The notes: generated from the sequence alone by a model not told the origin. A stretch of 64,000 bases of DNA from Pelomonas caseinilytica (GCF_021353235.1 NZ_JAJTWT010000008.1:186001-250000); one strand, 5' to 3'; positions 1-12,472 are shown, counted from the first letter of the stretch. A program made the numbers and translations.

Positions 1-549
1 CGGCTCCTTGCACATCAGGTTGTGGCGGATCAGCAGGCTGACCTCGCCGACCACGTGGCAGGGCGTGTGCAGGAAGAGGTCGAGCGAGCGGGTGACGACG
101 CCCTCGGTCATGTTCTCGACACCGACGACGCCGAACTGGGCGCTGCCGCTGGCCGTGGCGTGGAAGACCTCGTCGAAGCTCGTGCAGTAGACGAGGTCGG
201 CGGCGCCGCCGAAGTATTCGATGGCGGCCTGCTCGCAGAAGGTGCCCACCGGGCCGAGCACGGCCACGCGCTGCGGCGACTCGAGCGCCAGGCAGGCCGA
301 CATGATCTCGCGCCAGATGGCGGCCACGTGCTCGGCCTTCAGCGGGCCGGGGTTGGCGGCGCGGATCTTGTCGATGACCTGGGCGACGCGGTCAGGGCGG
401 AAGAAGGGCGTGCCTTCTGCGCGCTTGATCTCGCCCACCTGCTCGGCCACGCGGGCGCGCTGGTTCAGCAGGTCGAGCAGCTGGCGGTCCAGGGAGTCGA
501 TCTGGTCGCGCAGGGCGAGCAGGGCGGCCGAGGCGACGGGCTCAGCCAT
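1..549 (-). CDS. pheA: Chorismate mutase / prephenate dehydratase (P-protein), 3' part outside window
   Basis: Bifunctional enzyme taking chorismate through prephenate to phenylpyruvate in phenylalanine synthesis. The visible 183 codons read [20 protein letters not shown], then an AroQ-type chorismate mutase helix with [12 protein letters not shown] at about residues 45-56. A PheA-type dehydratase domain begins near residue 95 with [15 protein letters not shown]. The ATG at 549 overlaps the serC stop by 8 bases (542-549), so the two are probably translationally coupled. The gene runs off the left edge, so the rest of the dehydratase and any ACT domain are not seen. The family call is secure from the motif order and from the gyrA-serC-pheA context usual in Burkholderiales. 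Confidence 0.93.
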   Translation of the reverse strand, partial: MAEPVASAALLALRDQIDSLDRQLLDLLNQRARVAEQVGEIKRAEGTPFFRPDRVAQVIDKIRAANPGPLKAEHVAAIWREIMSACLALESPQRVAVLGPVGTFCEQAAIEYFGGAADLVYCTSFDEVFHATASGSAQFGVVGVENMTEGVVTRSLDLFLHTPCHVVGEVSLLIRHNLMCKEP

Positions 550-1630
550 GGCGGGCCTCGAAATCCTTCAGGAAGCCGACGAGGGCCTGCACGCCTTCAA
601 GCGGCATGGCGTTGTAGATGGAGGCGCGCATGCCTCCGACCGTCTTGTGGCCCTTGAGCTGCAGCAGGCCGGCCGCCTTGGCCTCGGCGAGGAAGGTCTC
701 GTTGAGGGCTTCGTCCTGGAGGAAGAAGGGCACGTTCATGCGGGAGCGGCAGGCCAGGTCGACGCGGTTCTCGTAGAAGCCCGAGGCGTCGAGGGCCGAG
801 TACAGCAGGCCGGCCTTGTCGATGTTGCGCTGCTCGAGGGCCGCGAGGCCGCGCTTGCCGGCGTACTCGAACTGCCTGGCCCACTGGAACACCAGGCCGG
901 CCACGTAGATGGCGAAGGTGGGCGGCGTGTTGAACATCGAGTGCGCCGCCGCCACGGTGGCGTAGTTGAAGGCCGAGGGGCAGATGTCCAGGGCGTGGCC
1001 GAGCAGCTCCTCGCGCACGAAGACGAGGGTCAGGCCGGCCGGGCCGATGTTCTTCTGCGCGCCGCCGAAGGCCAGGCCGACGCGGCTCCAGTCGATGGGG
1101 CGGGACAGCAGGTGGGACGAGCAGTCGATGACCAGCGGCACGCCATGGGTGAGATGGGGCAGGTCGTGGAACTCGACGCCGTCGATGGTTTCGTTCGAGC
1201 AGACGTGGACGTAGGCCGCGTCGTCGCGCAACCGCCAGTCGCGCGGGATCTCGCGGCCATTGCCTTCGGCGGCGATCTGCACGTTGGCATAACGGCGAGC
1301 TTCGGCGGCGCTCTTGCGCGACCAGGAGCCAGTGACGACGACGTCGACCTTGCCGCCACGGCTCAGGTTCATCGGCACGATGGCGTTCTCGCCCAGGCCG
1401 CCGCCCTGCATGAAGAGCACGCGGAAGCCCTCGGGCACGGACAGCAGCTCGCGCAGGTCGCGCTCGGCCGCCTCGGCGATGGAGATGAACTCCTTGCCGC
1501 GGTGGCTCATCTCCATGACGCTCATGCCGCTGCCGTGCCAGTCCAGCATCTCGGCCGCCACCTGGCGGAGCACGGGTTCGGGCAGGGTGGCGGGACCGGC
1601 GGAAAAGTTGAACGGGCGGGCAGAGGTCAT
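542..1630 (-). CDS. serC: Phosphoserine aminotransferase
   Basis: PLP enzyme converting 3-phosphohydroxypyruvate and glutamate to phosphoserine in serine synthesis; it also serves pyridoxal phosphate synthesis. The 362-residue length is normal. The N-terminus [14 protein letters not shown] is the family hallmark, and the PLP lysine is K193 in [12 protein letters not shown]. The C-terminus [16 protein letters not shown] is also typical. It is the third gene of a minus-strand run gyrA, DUF2059, serC, pheA. It starts 18 bases after the DUF2059 stop and overlaps pheA by 8 bases. The ATG at 1630 fits the conserved N-terminus. Confidence 0.97.
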   Translation of the reverse strand: MTSARPFNFSAGPATLPEPVLRQVAAEMLDWHGSGMSVMEMSHRGKEFISIAEAAERDLRELLSVPEGFRVLFMQGGGLGENAIVPMNLSRGGKVDVVVTGSWSRKSAAEARRYANVQIAAEGNGREIPRDWRLRDDAAYVHVCSNETIDGVEFHDLPHLTHGVPLVIDCSSHLLSRPIDWSRVGLAFGGAQKNIGPAGLTLVFVREELLGHALDICPSAFNYATVAAAHSMFNTPPTFAIYVAGLVFQWARQFEYAGKRGLAALEQRNIDKAGLLYSALDASGFYENRVDLACRSRMNVPFFLQDEALNETFLAEAKAAGLLQLKGHKTVGGMRASIYNAMPLEGVQALVGFLKDFEARHG

Positions 1631-1648
1631 CGAGCGGATGGGAGCGGG

Positions 1649-2230
1649 CTACTTCTTGGGCGTGGACGCCGCGGGCTTGGGGGCGGCCGCGGGCGGGGGT
1701 TGCAGGCCGAGCTGCTTGGCCAGGTTGGCCTGCAGGGTCTTGAGCCGGCCGTCCAGGGTCGGGCCGGCTTCGGACATCACCTTCTGCGCAACCGCCTTTT
1801 GCAGCTCGACACTCGCCAGGCCGAACTTCTGGCTGACCGGCGATTCTGCCCAGGCCAGGATCTGCTTCAGTTCGTCCTCGTTGAAGCGTTCGTCCAGCAG
1901 GGCCGAAGCCGTGTTGGGCACGGCCTTGGAGATCTTGTCCTTCAGGTAGGGCACGTTCTCCTCGACGAACTTCTTCAGGTCGCCGTCCATGGCCTTGGCC
2001 GTGGCTTCCCGCTTGTCAGCGGGCACCTGTTGAAGGGCGGCGCGGCCCGCCTGGGTCAACTGCGACAGCGGGCCCTGGATGATGTTGGCGGCCAGCCCTT
2101 CGGCCAGGCCCTGCTGCTGCAGCGCGACGATCTTGTCGATGAGGGCCTTCTTGGCGGGGGAGGGGTCCGCCAGGGCGGTGCCGGCGGCGAGGGCCAGGGC
2201 GAGGGCCAGGCCCAGCTTGCGAGAAGTCAT
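1649..2230 (-). CDS. DUF2059 domain-containing exported protein
   Basis: Small exported protein of unknown function, 193 residues. The start chosen is ATG 2230, one base after the gyrA stop. It gives a clear signal peptide (MTSRKLGLALALALAAGTALA, cleavage after the ALA) followed by a helical, charged mature protein. Starting further upstream would bury the signal sequence. The mature part has the DUF2059 pattern, with a C-terminal helix ending KLGLQPPPAAAPK and a low-complexity Ala/Pro tail. Its place between gyrA and serC is common in Burkholderiales. The sequence shows no catalytic motif, so no function is assigned. Confidence 0.85.
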   Translation of the reverse strand: MTSRKLGLALALALAAGTALADPSPAKKALIDKIVALQQQGLAEGLAANIIQGPLSQLTQAGRAALQQVPADKREATAKAMDGDLKKFVEENVPYLKDKISKAVPNTASALLDERFNEDELKQILAWAESPVSQKFGLASVELQKAVAQKVMSEAGPTLDGRLKTLQANLAKQLGLQPPPAAAPKPAASTPKK

Positions 2231-2231
2231 G

Positions 2232-4886
<2,655 letters not shown>

Positions 4887-5061
4887 GCGCAGCTGGGCTC
4901 GCGCCTACATGGGCGCGGCGTCCTTGGAGGTAGGTGAAAAGCGCGAATTCTAAGGCGCGCGCCTCCTTGTAGCAGCAGCGCAACATCGTCACCGTGCCCA
5001 CGAACGTAGGCCGCCACAATGCGTCCGTCTCGGTGCCCACATGGCACAATCGTCGAGTCCC

Positions 5062-5087
5062 TAGGAGAAACCCTAAAGTCTCTCCTA
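5062..5087. promoter_or_regulatory. Inverted repeat in ompA leader region
   Basis: The arms TAGGAGA (5062-5068) and TCTCCTA (5081-5087) are perfect inverse complements around a 12-base loop, 62 bases before the ompA start. No T-tract follows, so it is not a classical terminator. The second arm contains an anti-Shine-Dalgarno-like TCTCCT that could pair with the ompA ribosome site AGAGGAGAA at 5138-5146. Regulatory role is inference. Confidence 0.35.
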
Positions 5088-5148
5088 AGGTTAGAGGTTG
5101 AGTACTGACTCTCGCAGGGCAACTGCGGCATTCCTTGAGAGGAGAATC

Positions 5149-5808
5149 ATGAAGAAACTGAATCGCGTGGCGTCGCTGTTTGCGGTGGCTGCGGTCGCCG
5201 CTGCGGCGTCGTCGAGCGCGCTGGCACAGACGGTCGACAACTGGCGCGCTACCGACGGTACCGTCTGGAAGAACGGCACCAACGAATATTGCTGGCGCGA
5301 CAACTTCTGGACGCCCGCCACGGCCGCCAAGGGTTGCGACGGCGAGATCAAGCCCGCACCGAAGGTCGAGGCCCCGGCTCCGGTCGCCCCCCCGCCGCCG
5401 TCGCCCCCGCCGGCTCCTCCGAAGGCCGTGACGCCTCCGCCGGCCCCGGTCAGCGAGAAGGTCACCTTCGCGGCTGACACCTTCTTCGACTTCGACAAGT
5501 CGACGCTGAAGCCTGAAGCTAAGGCCAAGCTGGACGACCTGGTCAGCAAGACCAAGGGCATCAACCTGGAAGTCATCATCGCCGTCGGCCACACCGACTC
5601 GGTCGGCAGCGACGCCTACAACCAGAAGCTGTCCATCCGCCGCTCGGAAGCCGTCAAGGCCTACCTGGTGAGCAAGGGCGTCGAGCCGAACCGCGTCTAC
5701 ACCGAAGGCAAGGGCGAGAAGCAGCCCGTGGCCGACAACAAGACTGCGGAAGGCCGCGCCAAGAACCGCCGCACCGAGATCGAAGTCGTCGGTACGCGCA
5801 ACAAGTAA
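5149..5808 (+). CDS. ompA: OmpA family outer membrane protein
   Basis: Outer-membrane or periplasmic protein that binds peptidoglycan through its C-terminal domain. It has 219 residues. The start at 5149 gives a good signal peptide (MKKLNRVASLFAVAAV..., cleavage after SALAQ) and follows a strong ribosome site AGAGGAGAA. Next comes a short N-terminal part with two Cys (EYCWRD and KGCDGE), a Pro/Ala-rich linker (residues ~67-100), and an OmpA_C domain. That domain has FFDFDKSTLKPEA, VGHTDSVGSDAYN and GRAKNRRTEIEV, the last holding the peptidoglycan-binding Arg. There is no room for an eight-strand barrel, so this is the short Burkholderiales type. A rho-independent terminator follows at once. 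Confidence 0.93.
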   Translation: MKKLNRVASLFAVAAVAAAASSSALAQTVDNWRATDGTVWKNGTNEYCWRDNFWTPATAAKGCDGEIKPAPKVEAPAPVAPPPPSPPPAPPKAVTPPPAPVSEKVTFAADTFFDFDKSTLKPEAKAKLDDLVSKTKGINLEVIIAVGHTDSVGSDAYNQKLSIRRSEAVKAYLVSKGVEPNRVYTEGKGEKQPVADNKTAEGRAKNRRTEIEVVGTRNK

Positions 5809-5843
5809 GGTCCAGGCGCCCTCGGGCGCCTTGTGAAGCCTTC

Positions 5844-5878
5844 AAGCCCCGCACGGTCCGCCGTCGGGGCTTTTCTTC
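5844..5878 (+). terminator. Rho-independent terminator of ompA
   Basis: AAGCCCCG (5844-5851) pairs with CGGGGCTT (5865-5872) across a 13-base loop, and the stem runs into TTTTCTTCTT. It lies 36 bases after the ompA stop, which also argues that ubiG starts downstream at 5890 and not inside this hairpin. Confidence 0.85.
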
Positions 5879-5889
5879 TTGTCCCCGCC

Positions 5890-6591
5890 ATGATCAATGC
5901 CGACCCGCAAGAGCTCGCCAAGTTCGGCGAGCTGGCCCACCGCTGGTGGGACCCTGAAAGCGACTTCAAACCCCTGCACGACATCAATCCCCTGCGGCTG
6001 GCGTGGATCCAGCAGCTCTGCCCCCTCGCTGGCAAGCGCGTCGTCGACGTGGGATGCGGCGGCGGCATCCTGAGCGACTCCATGGCTCGCGCCGGAGCCC
6101 GTGTGCTGGGCATCGACCTGTCCACCAAACCGTTGCGCGTAGCCGAGCTGCACGCCATGGAGGCCGGCACCGAGGGCGTCGAGTACCGCGAGATCGCCGT
6201 CGAGGCGCTGGCCGCGGAGCAGCCCGGCGCCTTCGATGCCGTCACCTGCATGGAGATGCTGGAGCACGTGCCCGACCCCGCCTCGGTCGTGCGCGCCTGC
6301 GCCACCCTCGTGAAGCCGGGCGGCTGGGTGTTCCTATCGACGCTCAACCGCAATGCCAAGGCCTTCCTGCTCGCCATCGTCGGTGCCGAGTACGTGCTGC
6401 GCATGCTGCCCAAGGGCACGCACGAATACGCCCGCTTCCTCAAGCCGTCCGAACTGGCGCAGTTCTGCCGCGATGCCGGGCTGGAACTCGAGGCCAGCCG
6501 CGGCCTCAGCTACAACCCGCTGACGCAGCGGTACAGCCTGGGCAGCGATACGGACGTGAACTACCTGCTGGCCTGCCGGCGGGCTCCGTGA
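5890..6591 (+). CDS. ubiG: Ubiquinone biosynthesis O-methyltransferase
   Basis: SAM-dependent enzyme doing both O-methylation steps of ubiquinone synthesis at the inner membrane. It has 233 residues. Motifs: N-terminal [19 protein letters not shown]; the SAM loop [11 protein letters not shown] near residue 55; and EMLEHVPDP near 125. The C-terminal [20 protein letters not shown] is diagnostic of UbiG. An in-frame ATG at 5833 was rejected because it would place the ompA terminator inside the gene and add a non-conserved tail. The stop TGA overlaps the GTG start of gph by 3 bases, so the pair forms an operon. Confidence 0.95.
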   Translation: MINADPQELAKFGELAHRWWDPESDFKPLHDINPLRLAWIQQLCPLAGKRVVDVGCGGGILSDSMARAGARVLGIDLSTKPLRVAELHAMEAGTEGVEYREIAVEALAAEQPGAFDAVTCMEMLEHVPDPASVVRACATLVKPGGWVFLSTLNRNAKAFLLAIVGAEYVLRMLPKGTHEYARFLKPSELAQFCRDAGLELEASRGLSYNPLTQRYSLGSDTDVNYLLACRRAP

Positions 6592-7262
6592 ATCCTGCCG
6601 TCCGCTGGAGTCACCTGCGGGCCGTGCTCTACGACCTGGACGGCACGCTGATCGACAGCGTGGCCGATCTGGCTGCCGCGGCCAACGCCATGCGGGCCGG
6701 CCGCGGGTTGGAGCCCTTGCCTTTCGCCGCCTACCGGCCCCATGGCGGGTCCGGCGCCCGCGGCATGCTGGGCCAGGCCTTTGGCGTCAGCCCAGGCGCT
6801 GCAGGCTACGACGCGCTCAAGCGCGAGTTCCTCGACGTCTACGAAGGCTTGATGTTCGACAGCACCCGGGTGTTCGAAGGGATGGCCGCCGAACTCGACG
6901 GTTTGGCGGACTCCGGTCTCGCCTGGGGCATCGTCACCAACAAGGCCGAGCGTTTTGCCCTGCCGCTGGCCAGGGCCCTCGGCCTCCAGGCCGGTGCCAT
7001 CATCGGCGGCGACACCACCGGCCACACCAAGCCGCATCCCGCCCCGCTGCTGGAAGCCGCCCGGCGCCTGGGAGTGTCACCGCAGTCCTGCCTCTATGTC
7101 GGAGACGACGAGCGCGACATCGTGGCCGGCCGGGCCGCCGGCATGGCGACGGCCGTTGCGACCTGGGGCTATCTCGGCCCGCAGGCCGATCACCGTCGCT
7201 GGGGCGCCGACCTGGCGCTCGCTGCGCCCGGCCACCTCTTGAAGAGTCTGGGATTGCCCTAA
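6588..7262 (+). CDS. gph: Phosphoglycolate phosphatase (HAD family)
   Basis: HAD-superfamily hydrolase expected to remove phosphate from 2-phosphoglycolate formed in DNA repair or oxidative metabolism. It has 224 residues. HAD motif [14 protein letters not shown] contains the nucleophile DxD. Motif II is IVTNK, the motif III lysine is in [10 protein letters not shown], and motif IV is YVGDDERDI. The chosen start is GTG at 6588, overlapping the ubiG stop as GTGA; no better start lies before the first motif. The ubiG-gph pair is conserved in Burkholderiales. HAD substrate range cannot be fixed from sequence alone. Confidence 0.9.
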   Translation: MNPAVRWSHLRAVLYDLDGTLIDSVADLAAAANAMRAGRGLEPLPFAAYRPHGGSGARGMLGQAFGVSPGAAGYDALKREFLDVYEGLMFDSTRVFEGMAAELDGLADSGLAWGIVTNKAERFALPLARALGLQAGAIIGGDTTGHTKPHPAPLLEAARRLGVSPQSCLYVGDDERDIVAGRAAGMATAVATWGYLGPQADHRRWGADLALAAPGHLLKSLGLP

Positions 7263-7265
7263 GAT
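7239..7265 (+). promoter_or_regulatory. Candidate ssrA promoter
   Basis: TTGAAG (7239-7244) and TAAGAT (7260-7265), 15 bases apart, sit at the 3' end of gph, 10 bases before the mature tmRNA 5' end. The spacer is short for sigma-70, so this is only a candidate. Confidence 0.35.
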
Positions 7266-7275
7266 ACGAAGTCCT

Positions 7276-7648
7276 GGGGCCGACCTGGTTTCGACGTGGG
7301 TGCGGATCCGGAGTAGGGCATGCCGAGCACCAGTCCGCTCGTAAAACCACTGGAAACAAAGTAACTGCAAACGACTCTACGTTCGCACTCGCCGCTTAAT
7401 TGCGGTTGAGCTTCTCAACGGTTCGCCGATGGGCCGGGCCAAGCGCCGCAAGGTGCAAGGCTGAGAAGTCATTCACATCGGCTGGCGTCGTGCGGGGTCA
7501 CTCTGTGCGGCGCGAGATTCAGTGACTGGCGGGAAAACTAGCGTGCCGCTGCGCGAGTTGACCGTGAGATTCAAATCAGCCGGCTAAGCATGTAGAACTG
7601 CCCGGTGATGGCTTGCGGACGCGGGTTCAATTCCCGCCGGCTCCACCA
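7276..7648 (+). ncRNA. ssrA: Transfer-messenger RNA (tmRNA)
   Basis: RNA that rescues stalled ribosomes with SmpB and tags the peptide for proteolysis. The 5' end GGGGCCGACCTGGTTTCGAC and 3' end CGGCTCCACCA form a 7-base-pair acceptor stem (GGGGCCG with CGGCTCC), with a T-arm GCGGGTTCAATTCCCGC just before it. The tag reading frame at 7367-7399 encodes ANDSTFALAA and ends in TAA. The one-piece layout and about 373 bases are normal for betaproteobacteria. It lies 13 bases after gph and is followed by a strong terminator. Confidence 0.97.
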
Positions 7649-7656
7649 TCCTCGCG

Positions 7657-7698
7657 AAAGGCGTCTGGCGAATGCATCGCCAGACGCCTTTCCTTTTT
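7657..7698 (+). terminator. Rho-independent terminator of ssrA
   Basis: A perfect 15-base stem, AAAGGCGTCTGGCGA (7657-7671) with TCGCCAGACGCCTTT (7677-7691), has a 5-base loop and a run of T to 7698. It is close to ssrA and may also serve the minus-strand DUF72 gene that ends at 7712. Confidence 0.92.
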
Positions 7699-7711
7699 CC
7701 GCAATCCGCGC

Positions 7712-8719
7712 TTATTTCGGCCGAGCTGTCGCCCGGTCGGCTGGTGTGCCGAAACCCGGTGCTCCGGGGCGCGGTTTATCCATGAATTCCTGTGGCAACG
7801 GGGCCCCGCGCGCGCCGATGGGGCTGTCCAAGCCGAGTTTGCGGGTGAGCGTTGCGGCGTCGTAGGGCGCGTGCACCTTCACGTCGTTGTCGAAGTAGCA
7901 GTAGACATCCCGCCGCGCGCGCCGCGGTGCGGCCTGCGGTGACGCCTGGCGTGCATCCGCCACCTGGGCGCCGCGGCTCCAGGCGTCGAACCGCGCCGCC
8001 CAGCGGTCCAGGGCCTCGTCGCTGTAGCCGCTGGCATACAGCTCCTTGTCGCCGTGCAGGCGCACGTAGACGAAGTCTGCCGTCAGGTCTTCCAGAAGTG
8101 GCCATTTGCCAGCGGTGTCCGCCACGACCAGGGCGATCCGGTATCGGCGCAGCAGGGCGATGAAGGTCGGGTCAGCAAAGCTCGGATGCCGGATTTCGAC
8201 GGCATGGCGCATCGGCCGCTTGCGGTCGATGGCCAGGGTGACACGGCCGTGCACCCGCTCGTCGTGCGCTTGCGCCAGCGCCGCGGCGGCCTCGGTGTCG
8301 TGGGGCAGCATCTCGAAGAAGGCTTCGAAGCGGTCCGGCTTGAAAGGCAGCATGGGCGGGAACTGCCAGAGGATGGGGCCCAGCTTGTCGCCCAGCTCGA
8401 ACAGTCCATTGGCCATGAAGTTGGCCAGCGGTGTGCGCACGTCCTTCAGGCGGCGCAGGTGGGTGATGTATTTCGGCCCCTTCACGGCGAACACGAAGCC
8501 GTCGGGCGTTTCGTCGCGCCACTGGGCGTAGTAGTCGGGGTGCTGCAGCGAATAGAAGGAGCCGTTGATCTCGAGGGTCGGCACCATGCGCGAGGCGAAT
8601 TCCAGCTCGCGGCGCTGGGCCAGGCCTTCAGGGTAGAAAACGCCCCGCCAGGGCGCGTACCGCCAACCGGAAATACCGATGCGGATATCCCCTCGCGAAG
8701 CTGCCTTTGCGCTGCCCAT
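7712..8719 (-). CDS. DUF72 domain-containing protein (YecE-like)
   Basis: Protein of the DUF72/YecE family, a TIM-barrel-like fold with no firmly known reaction. It has 335 residues. Family motifs seen are RIGISGWRYAPWRGVFYPEG at the N-terminus, LEINGSFYSLQ near residue 50, FAVKGPKYITH near 78, LWQFPP near 118, AVEIRHPSF and FVYVRLHGDKELY. The last matches the conserved Y-x-R-x-H-G signature. No signal peptide is visible, so it is probably cytosolic. It is transcribed alone, 88 bases downstream of lexA on the same strand, with a possible lexA terminator between them. Confidence 0.88.
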   Translation of the reverse strand: MGSAKAASRGDIRIGISGWRYAPWRGVFYPEGLAQRRELEFASRMVPTLEINGSFYSLQHPDYYAQWRDETPDGFVFAVKGPKYITHLRRLKDVRTPLANFMANGLFELGDKLGPILWQFPPMLPFKPDRFEAFFEMLPHDTEAAAALAQAHDERVHGRVTLAIDRKRPMRHAVEIRHPSFADPTFIALLRRYRIALVVADTAGKWPLLEDLTADFVYVRLHGDKELYASGYSDEALDRWAARFDAWSRGAQVADARQASPQAAPRRARRDVYCYFDNDVKVHAPYDAATLTRKLGLDSPIGARGAPLPQEFMDKPRPGAPGFGTPADRATARPK

Positions 8720-8751
8720 GTCTGGCCAGGGCAGGGCGCGTGCCAGGCCGT

Positions 8752-8787
8752 AAAAGGAGCGGGCCCGGCCCGCCAGGACCAGGCCCG
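8752..8787 (-). terminator. Possible terminator of lexA
   Basis: On the minus strand CGGGCC and GGCCCG (8760-8765 and 8782-8787) can pair, followed by a short CCTTTTA run at 8751-8757. The stem is short and the T-run weak. Confidence 0.35.
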
Positions 8788-8807
8788 TTCAGCGCCGGCG
8801 AGCCGGC

Positions 8808-9479
8808 TTAATTGAAACCCTGGCCGCGGATCAGGCCGACCGCGAGGCCTTCGATGGAAAAGCCTTCGCTTTGCTCGTTGACGAGGATGGGCTCGAAGTC
8901 AGGGTTCTCGGGCAGGAGCTGGATGCCCTCGGGCCCGCGCTTGAAGCGCTTGACCGTGACCTCCTCGCCCACCCGGGCCACGACGATCTGGCCGTTGCGG
9001 GCTTCCTTGGCCGACTGCACGGCCAGCAGGTCGCCGTCGAGGATGCCGATGTCCTTCATGCTCATGCCCTTGACCTTGAGCAGGTAGTCGGGCTTGCGGG
9101 CGAAAAGACTGGGTTCGACGGCATAGGTCTGCTCGACGTGCTCCTGCGCCAGGATGGGGGCGCCAGCGGCGACGCGGCCGATCAGCGGCAGCGTCAGTTG
9201 GGCAAGGGCCGGCAGGGGCAGGGTGGCCTGGCGAGCGCGGTTGACGGCATTCAGGGTGTCGGACTTGAGCCGAATGCCGCGGGACGTGCCGCCCACCAGC
9301 TCCAGCATGCCTTTGCGGGCCAGCGCCTGCAGGTGTTCTTCGGCGGCATTGGCGGATTTGAAACCCAGCTCGGCAGCGATCTCGGCGCGCGTCGGCGGGG
9401 CGCCGGTCGTCTCGATGGCCTGGCGGACCAGGTCGAAGATCTGTTGCTGACGGGCGGTAAGCTTGGGTCGGTCTTGCAC
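8808..9479 (-). CDS. lexA: LexA SOS repressor
   Basis: Transcriptional repressor of the SOS response, inactivated by RecA-stimulated self-cleavage. It has 223 residues. The N-terminal winged helix has [14 protein letters not shown] and [14 protein letters not shown]. The cleavage site is Ala105-Gly106 in VAAGAPIL, and the catalytic dyad is Ser140 (KGMSMKD) and Lys177 (EEVTVKRF). The start is GTG at 9479 because no ATG precedes the conserved KLTARQQQ. Two tandem CTG-N10-CAG boxes lie just upstream at 9498-9532, so it should repress itself. It is divergent from the asparaginase gene at 9545, whose promoter region overlaps the boxes. Confidence 0.97.
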   Translation of the reverse strand: MQDRPKLTARQQQIFDLVRQAIETTGAPPTRAEIAAELGFKSANAAEEHLQALARKGMLELVGGTSRGIRLKSDTLNAVNRARQATLPLPALAQLTLPLIGRVAAGAPILAQEHVEQTYAVEPSLFARKPDYLLKVKGMSMKDIGILDGDLLAVQSAKEARNGQIVVARVGEEVTVKRFKRGPEGIQLLPENPDFEPILVNEQSEGFSIEGLAVGLIRGQGFN

Positions 9480-9497
9480 GGGCGGCCTTTTGATGGG

Positions 9498-9532
9498 CTG
9501 GCAATCTGTCCAGCACCTGTATTTTTGTCCAG
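9498..9532. promoter_or_regulatory. Two tandem LexA (SOS) boxes
   Basis: CTGGCAATCTGTCCAG (9498-9513) and CTGTATTTTTGTCCAG (9517-9532) both fit CTG-N10-CAG, the LexA operator core; the second also has the CTGT half-site. Their centres are 19 bases apart, similar to the paired boxes of enterobacterial lexA. The second box overlaps the ribosome site region of the divergent asparaginase gene. Confidence 0.8.
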
Positions 9533-9544
9533 GAAACCAATAAA

Positions 9545-10483
<939 letters not shown>

Positions 10484-11941
10484 TCAGCCGCCTCGACGGC
10501 GGCGCGCGGCGACACCCACCGCGGCGAGGCCGGCCAGAAGCATCGCGTAGCTGCTGGGCTCGGGTACGGCCGCGGCGATGGACTGCGGAACCAGGTTGCC
10601 GCCTTCGAAGCCGAAGACGTAGAACTGGTTGCCGTAGGCGATGGGCGTCGAGCCGCCGTTGGGCACGGTGCTGCTCAGGAAGTCGTTGTCGTTGGCGAGG
10701 TACAGCGTGTGCATGGTCTTGCCGTTGACGGTGACGTCCTGGCCGAAGGCGATGCCTTCGAGCTTGGCCGGGATCTGCGCGTCCGGAATGCCGGCTGCGT
10801 TCAAGGCGGCGCGGATGTCCAGGAAACGCGTGCCGACGACGGCCGCGGCCGGCTGGGTGCGCAGGTCGGCGATGCCGCTGACCTCGGTCGCGCCGCCCAG
10901 GTCGATCTTGACGAGCTGCTTGACGGCCGCCTTGGAGCCGTCGCCCAGGCCCTTGCCGTCGCGCTCCAGCACCAGCAGCTCGTGGTCGTTCAGCGCGAGC
11001 AGTTCGCTGCTGTTGTAGGCCTTGCCGTTGATCTGGTTGTCGAAGGCGAACTGGCTGACCGCGCCACTCGCGACGTCGATCTTGACGATGCGGTTGTAGC
11101 GGCCGCCGTCCCCGCCATCCTGCGCGAGCGGGCTCTGCATGAAGCCGAAGAGGGTCTTGCCGTCGGGCGAGATGGCCAGGCCCTCCATGCCCTTGTTGGC
11201 GACGCGGCCGGTGGTGTTGCCGGCGATCTCTGCCGCGCCGGACGAGCTGAGGTGCGACGCGGCGAAGCTGTCGGGCAGGGTGTAGGTGCGCAGGCGCTGG
11301 CCCGTGGCGCGGTCGAACTGGTAGACGTAGGGACCGTACTCGTCGGAGATGAAGACGCTCTTGCCGTCGTTGGAGACGCGCAGGCCTTCGGGGTCGAGGC
11401 GGGCGTTGTTCGGGTTGGTCGACAGGCCGGCGGCGAAGTTGTCGGAGCGGCCCGAGAAGTACTGGGTGCTGCCGGCTGGCTGGCTGCCTGCGCCGACGAG
11501 GCCGGTGAGCGTTGGCACCATGGCGCCGTAGTTCAGGGCCGTGGGGCTGGACAGCAGCGTGGTCCCTTGCAGAGTCGGCGTCAGGGTGTAGGGCAGGGCC
11601 GAGCCGGCGGCGCTCGCCACGAGGCTGAGCTGCAGGGTGTGGAAGCGGCTGATGAACGAGGTCGTGTTGTCGAGCTGCGCGGCGCCCCAGTCGTTGGCAT
11701 TGGGACCTCGGTCGGGCAGGGCCAGGAAGGTGTTGCCGCCCGCCCAGGCGAGGCCGGAGCCGAGGCCGCCGAGCAGGCTGGCCGACAGGCCGCTCTCCAG
11801 GTTGTAGTTCAGGCCGGACAGATCGCTCATGGCGCCGCTGAGGCTGCCCATGCCGATCAGCACCGGTTCGGCTGCGCGGCTTTGCGCGGCAAGTGCCAGC
11901 AGGGCGCTGGCGAACACGGTGGGCAGGAAGCTGGGGCGCAT
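10484..11941 (-). CDS. Esterase-like phytase family protein with PEP-CTERM signal
   Basis: Exported protein, 485 residues, of the 'esterase-like activity of phytase' beta-propeller group. Seen: a signal peptide MRPSFLPTVFASALLALAAQSRAAE; DPEGLRVSNDGKSVFISDEYGPYVYQFD near residue 190; NKGMEGLAISPDGKTL; and KLEGIAFGQD. The C-terminus has VPEPSSYAMLL, a hydrophobic helix and RRRRGG, which is a PEP-CTERM sorting tag read by exosortase. The start at 11941 follows a GGAG site seven bases upstream; in-frame codons further up have no signal peptide logic. The actual substrate is unknown; secretion and surface sorting are inferred. Confidence 0.85.
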   Translation of the reverse strand: MRPSFLPTVFASALLALAAQSRAAEPVLIGMGSLSGAMSDLSGLNYNLESGLSASLLGGLGSGLAWAGGNTFLALPDRGPNANDWGAAQLDNTTSFISRFHTLQLSLVASAAGSALPYTLTPTLQGTTLLSSPTALNYGAMVPTLTGLVGAGSQPAGSTQYFSGRSDNFAAGLSTNPNNARLDPEGLRVSNDGKSVFISDEYGPYVYQFDRATGQRLRTYTLPDSFAASHLSSSGAAEIAGNTTGRVANKGMEGLAISPDGKTLFGFMQSPLAQDGGDGGRYNRIVKIDVASGAVSQFAFDNQINGKAYNSSELLALNDHELLVLERDGKGLGDGSKAAVKQLVKIDLGGATEVSGIADLRTQPAAAVVGTRFLDIRAALNAAGIPDAQIPAKLEGIAFGQDVTVNGKTMHTLYLANDNDFLSSTVPNGGSTPIAYGNQFYVFGFEGGNLVPQSIAAAVPEPSSYAMLLAGLAAVGVAARRRRGG

Positions 11942-12037
11942 CGCGGGTCTCCGGGGGGCTGGAAAGCCCGCGATGCTCGGCGCCGGCCGTGACGACGGCG
12001 TGACGGTGGCGGCCGGGGCCTCCACTCGATCAGGGGG

Positions 12038-12472
12038 TCAGGCGATGGTCAGCGTCACGTCGACGTTGCCGCGCGTGGCGTTCGAGTAGGGGCAGACCTC
12101 GTGAGCCGTGGCGACGAGGGACTCCAGCTGGCCGCGCTCCATGCCCGGGACCGAGATCTTCATCGCGACCTGGATGCCGAAGGCGCCCGGCTTGTTGGCG
12201 TGGGGGCCGATGCCGACGTCGCTGGTGATCGAGACCTCGGCCGGCAGGGCGATCTTCTGGCGGGCCGCGACGGCCTTCATCGCGCCGATGAAGCAGGCGG
12301 AATAGCCCGCGGCGAACAGCTGCTCCGGGTTGGTGCCCGGGCCGCCGGCGCCGCCGAGTTCCTTGGGCGTGGACAGCGCCAGGTCGAGCACGCCGTCCGA
12401 CGACTTGGCGGTGCCGGTGCGGCCGCCCGTGGCGGTGGCGGTGGCGGTGTAGAGGGCTTTCTCGATGGCCAT
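12038..12472 (-). CDS. ohr: Organic hydroperoxide resistance protein (Ohr)
   Basis: Thiol peroxidase of the Ohr/OsmC family that reduces organic and fatty-acid hydroperoxides using lipoyl-dependent electron donors. It has 144 residues. The two catalytic cysteines are C60 ([10 protein letters not shown]) and C127 ([13 protein letters not shown]), the Ohr rather than OsmC pattern. The start ATG at 12472 gives the conserved [10 protein letters not shown]. It lies 37 bases downstream of ohrR on the same strand, so the pair probably forms an ohrR-ohr operon controlled at the operator near 13007. Confidence 0.95.
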   Translation of the reverse strand: MAIEKALYTATATATGGRTGTAKSSDGVLDLALSTPKELGGAGGPGTNPEQLFAAGYSACFIGAMKAVAARQKIALPAEVSITSDVGIGPHANKPGAFGIQVAMKISVPGMERGQLESLVATAHEVCPYSNATRGNVDVTLTIA

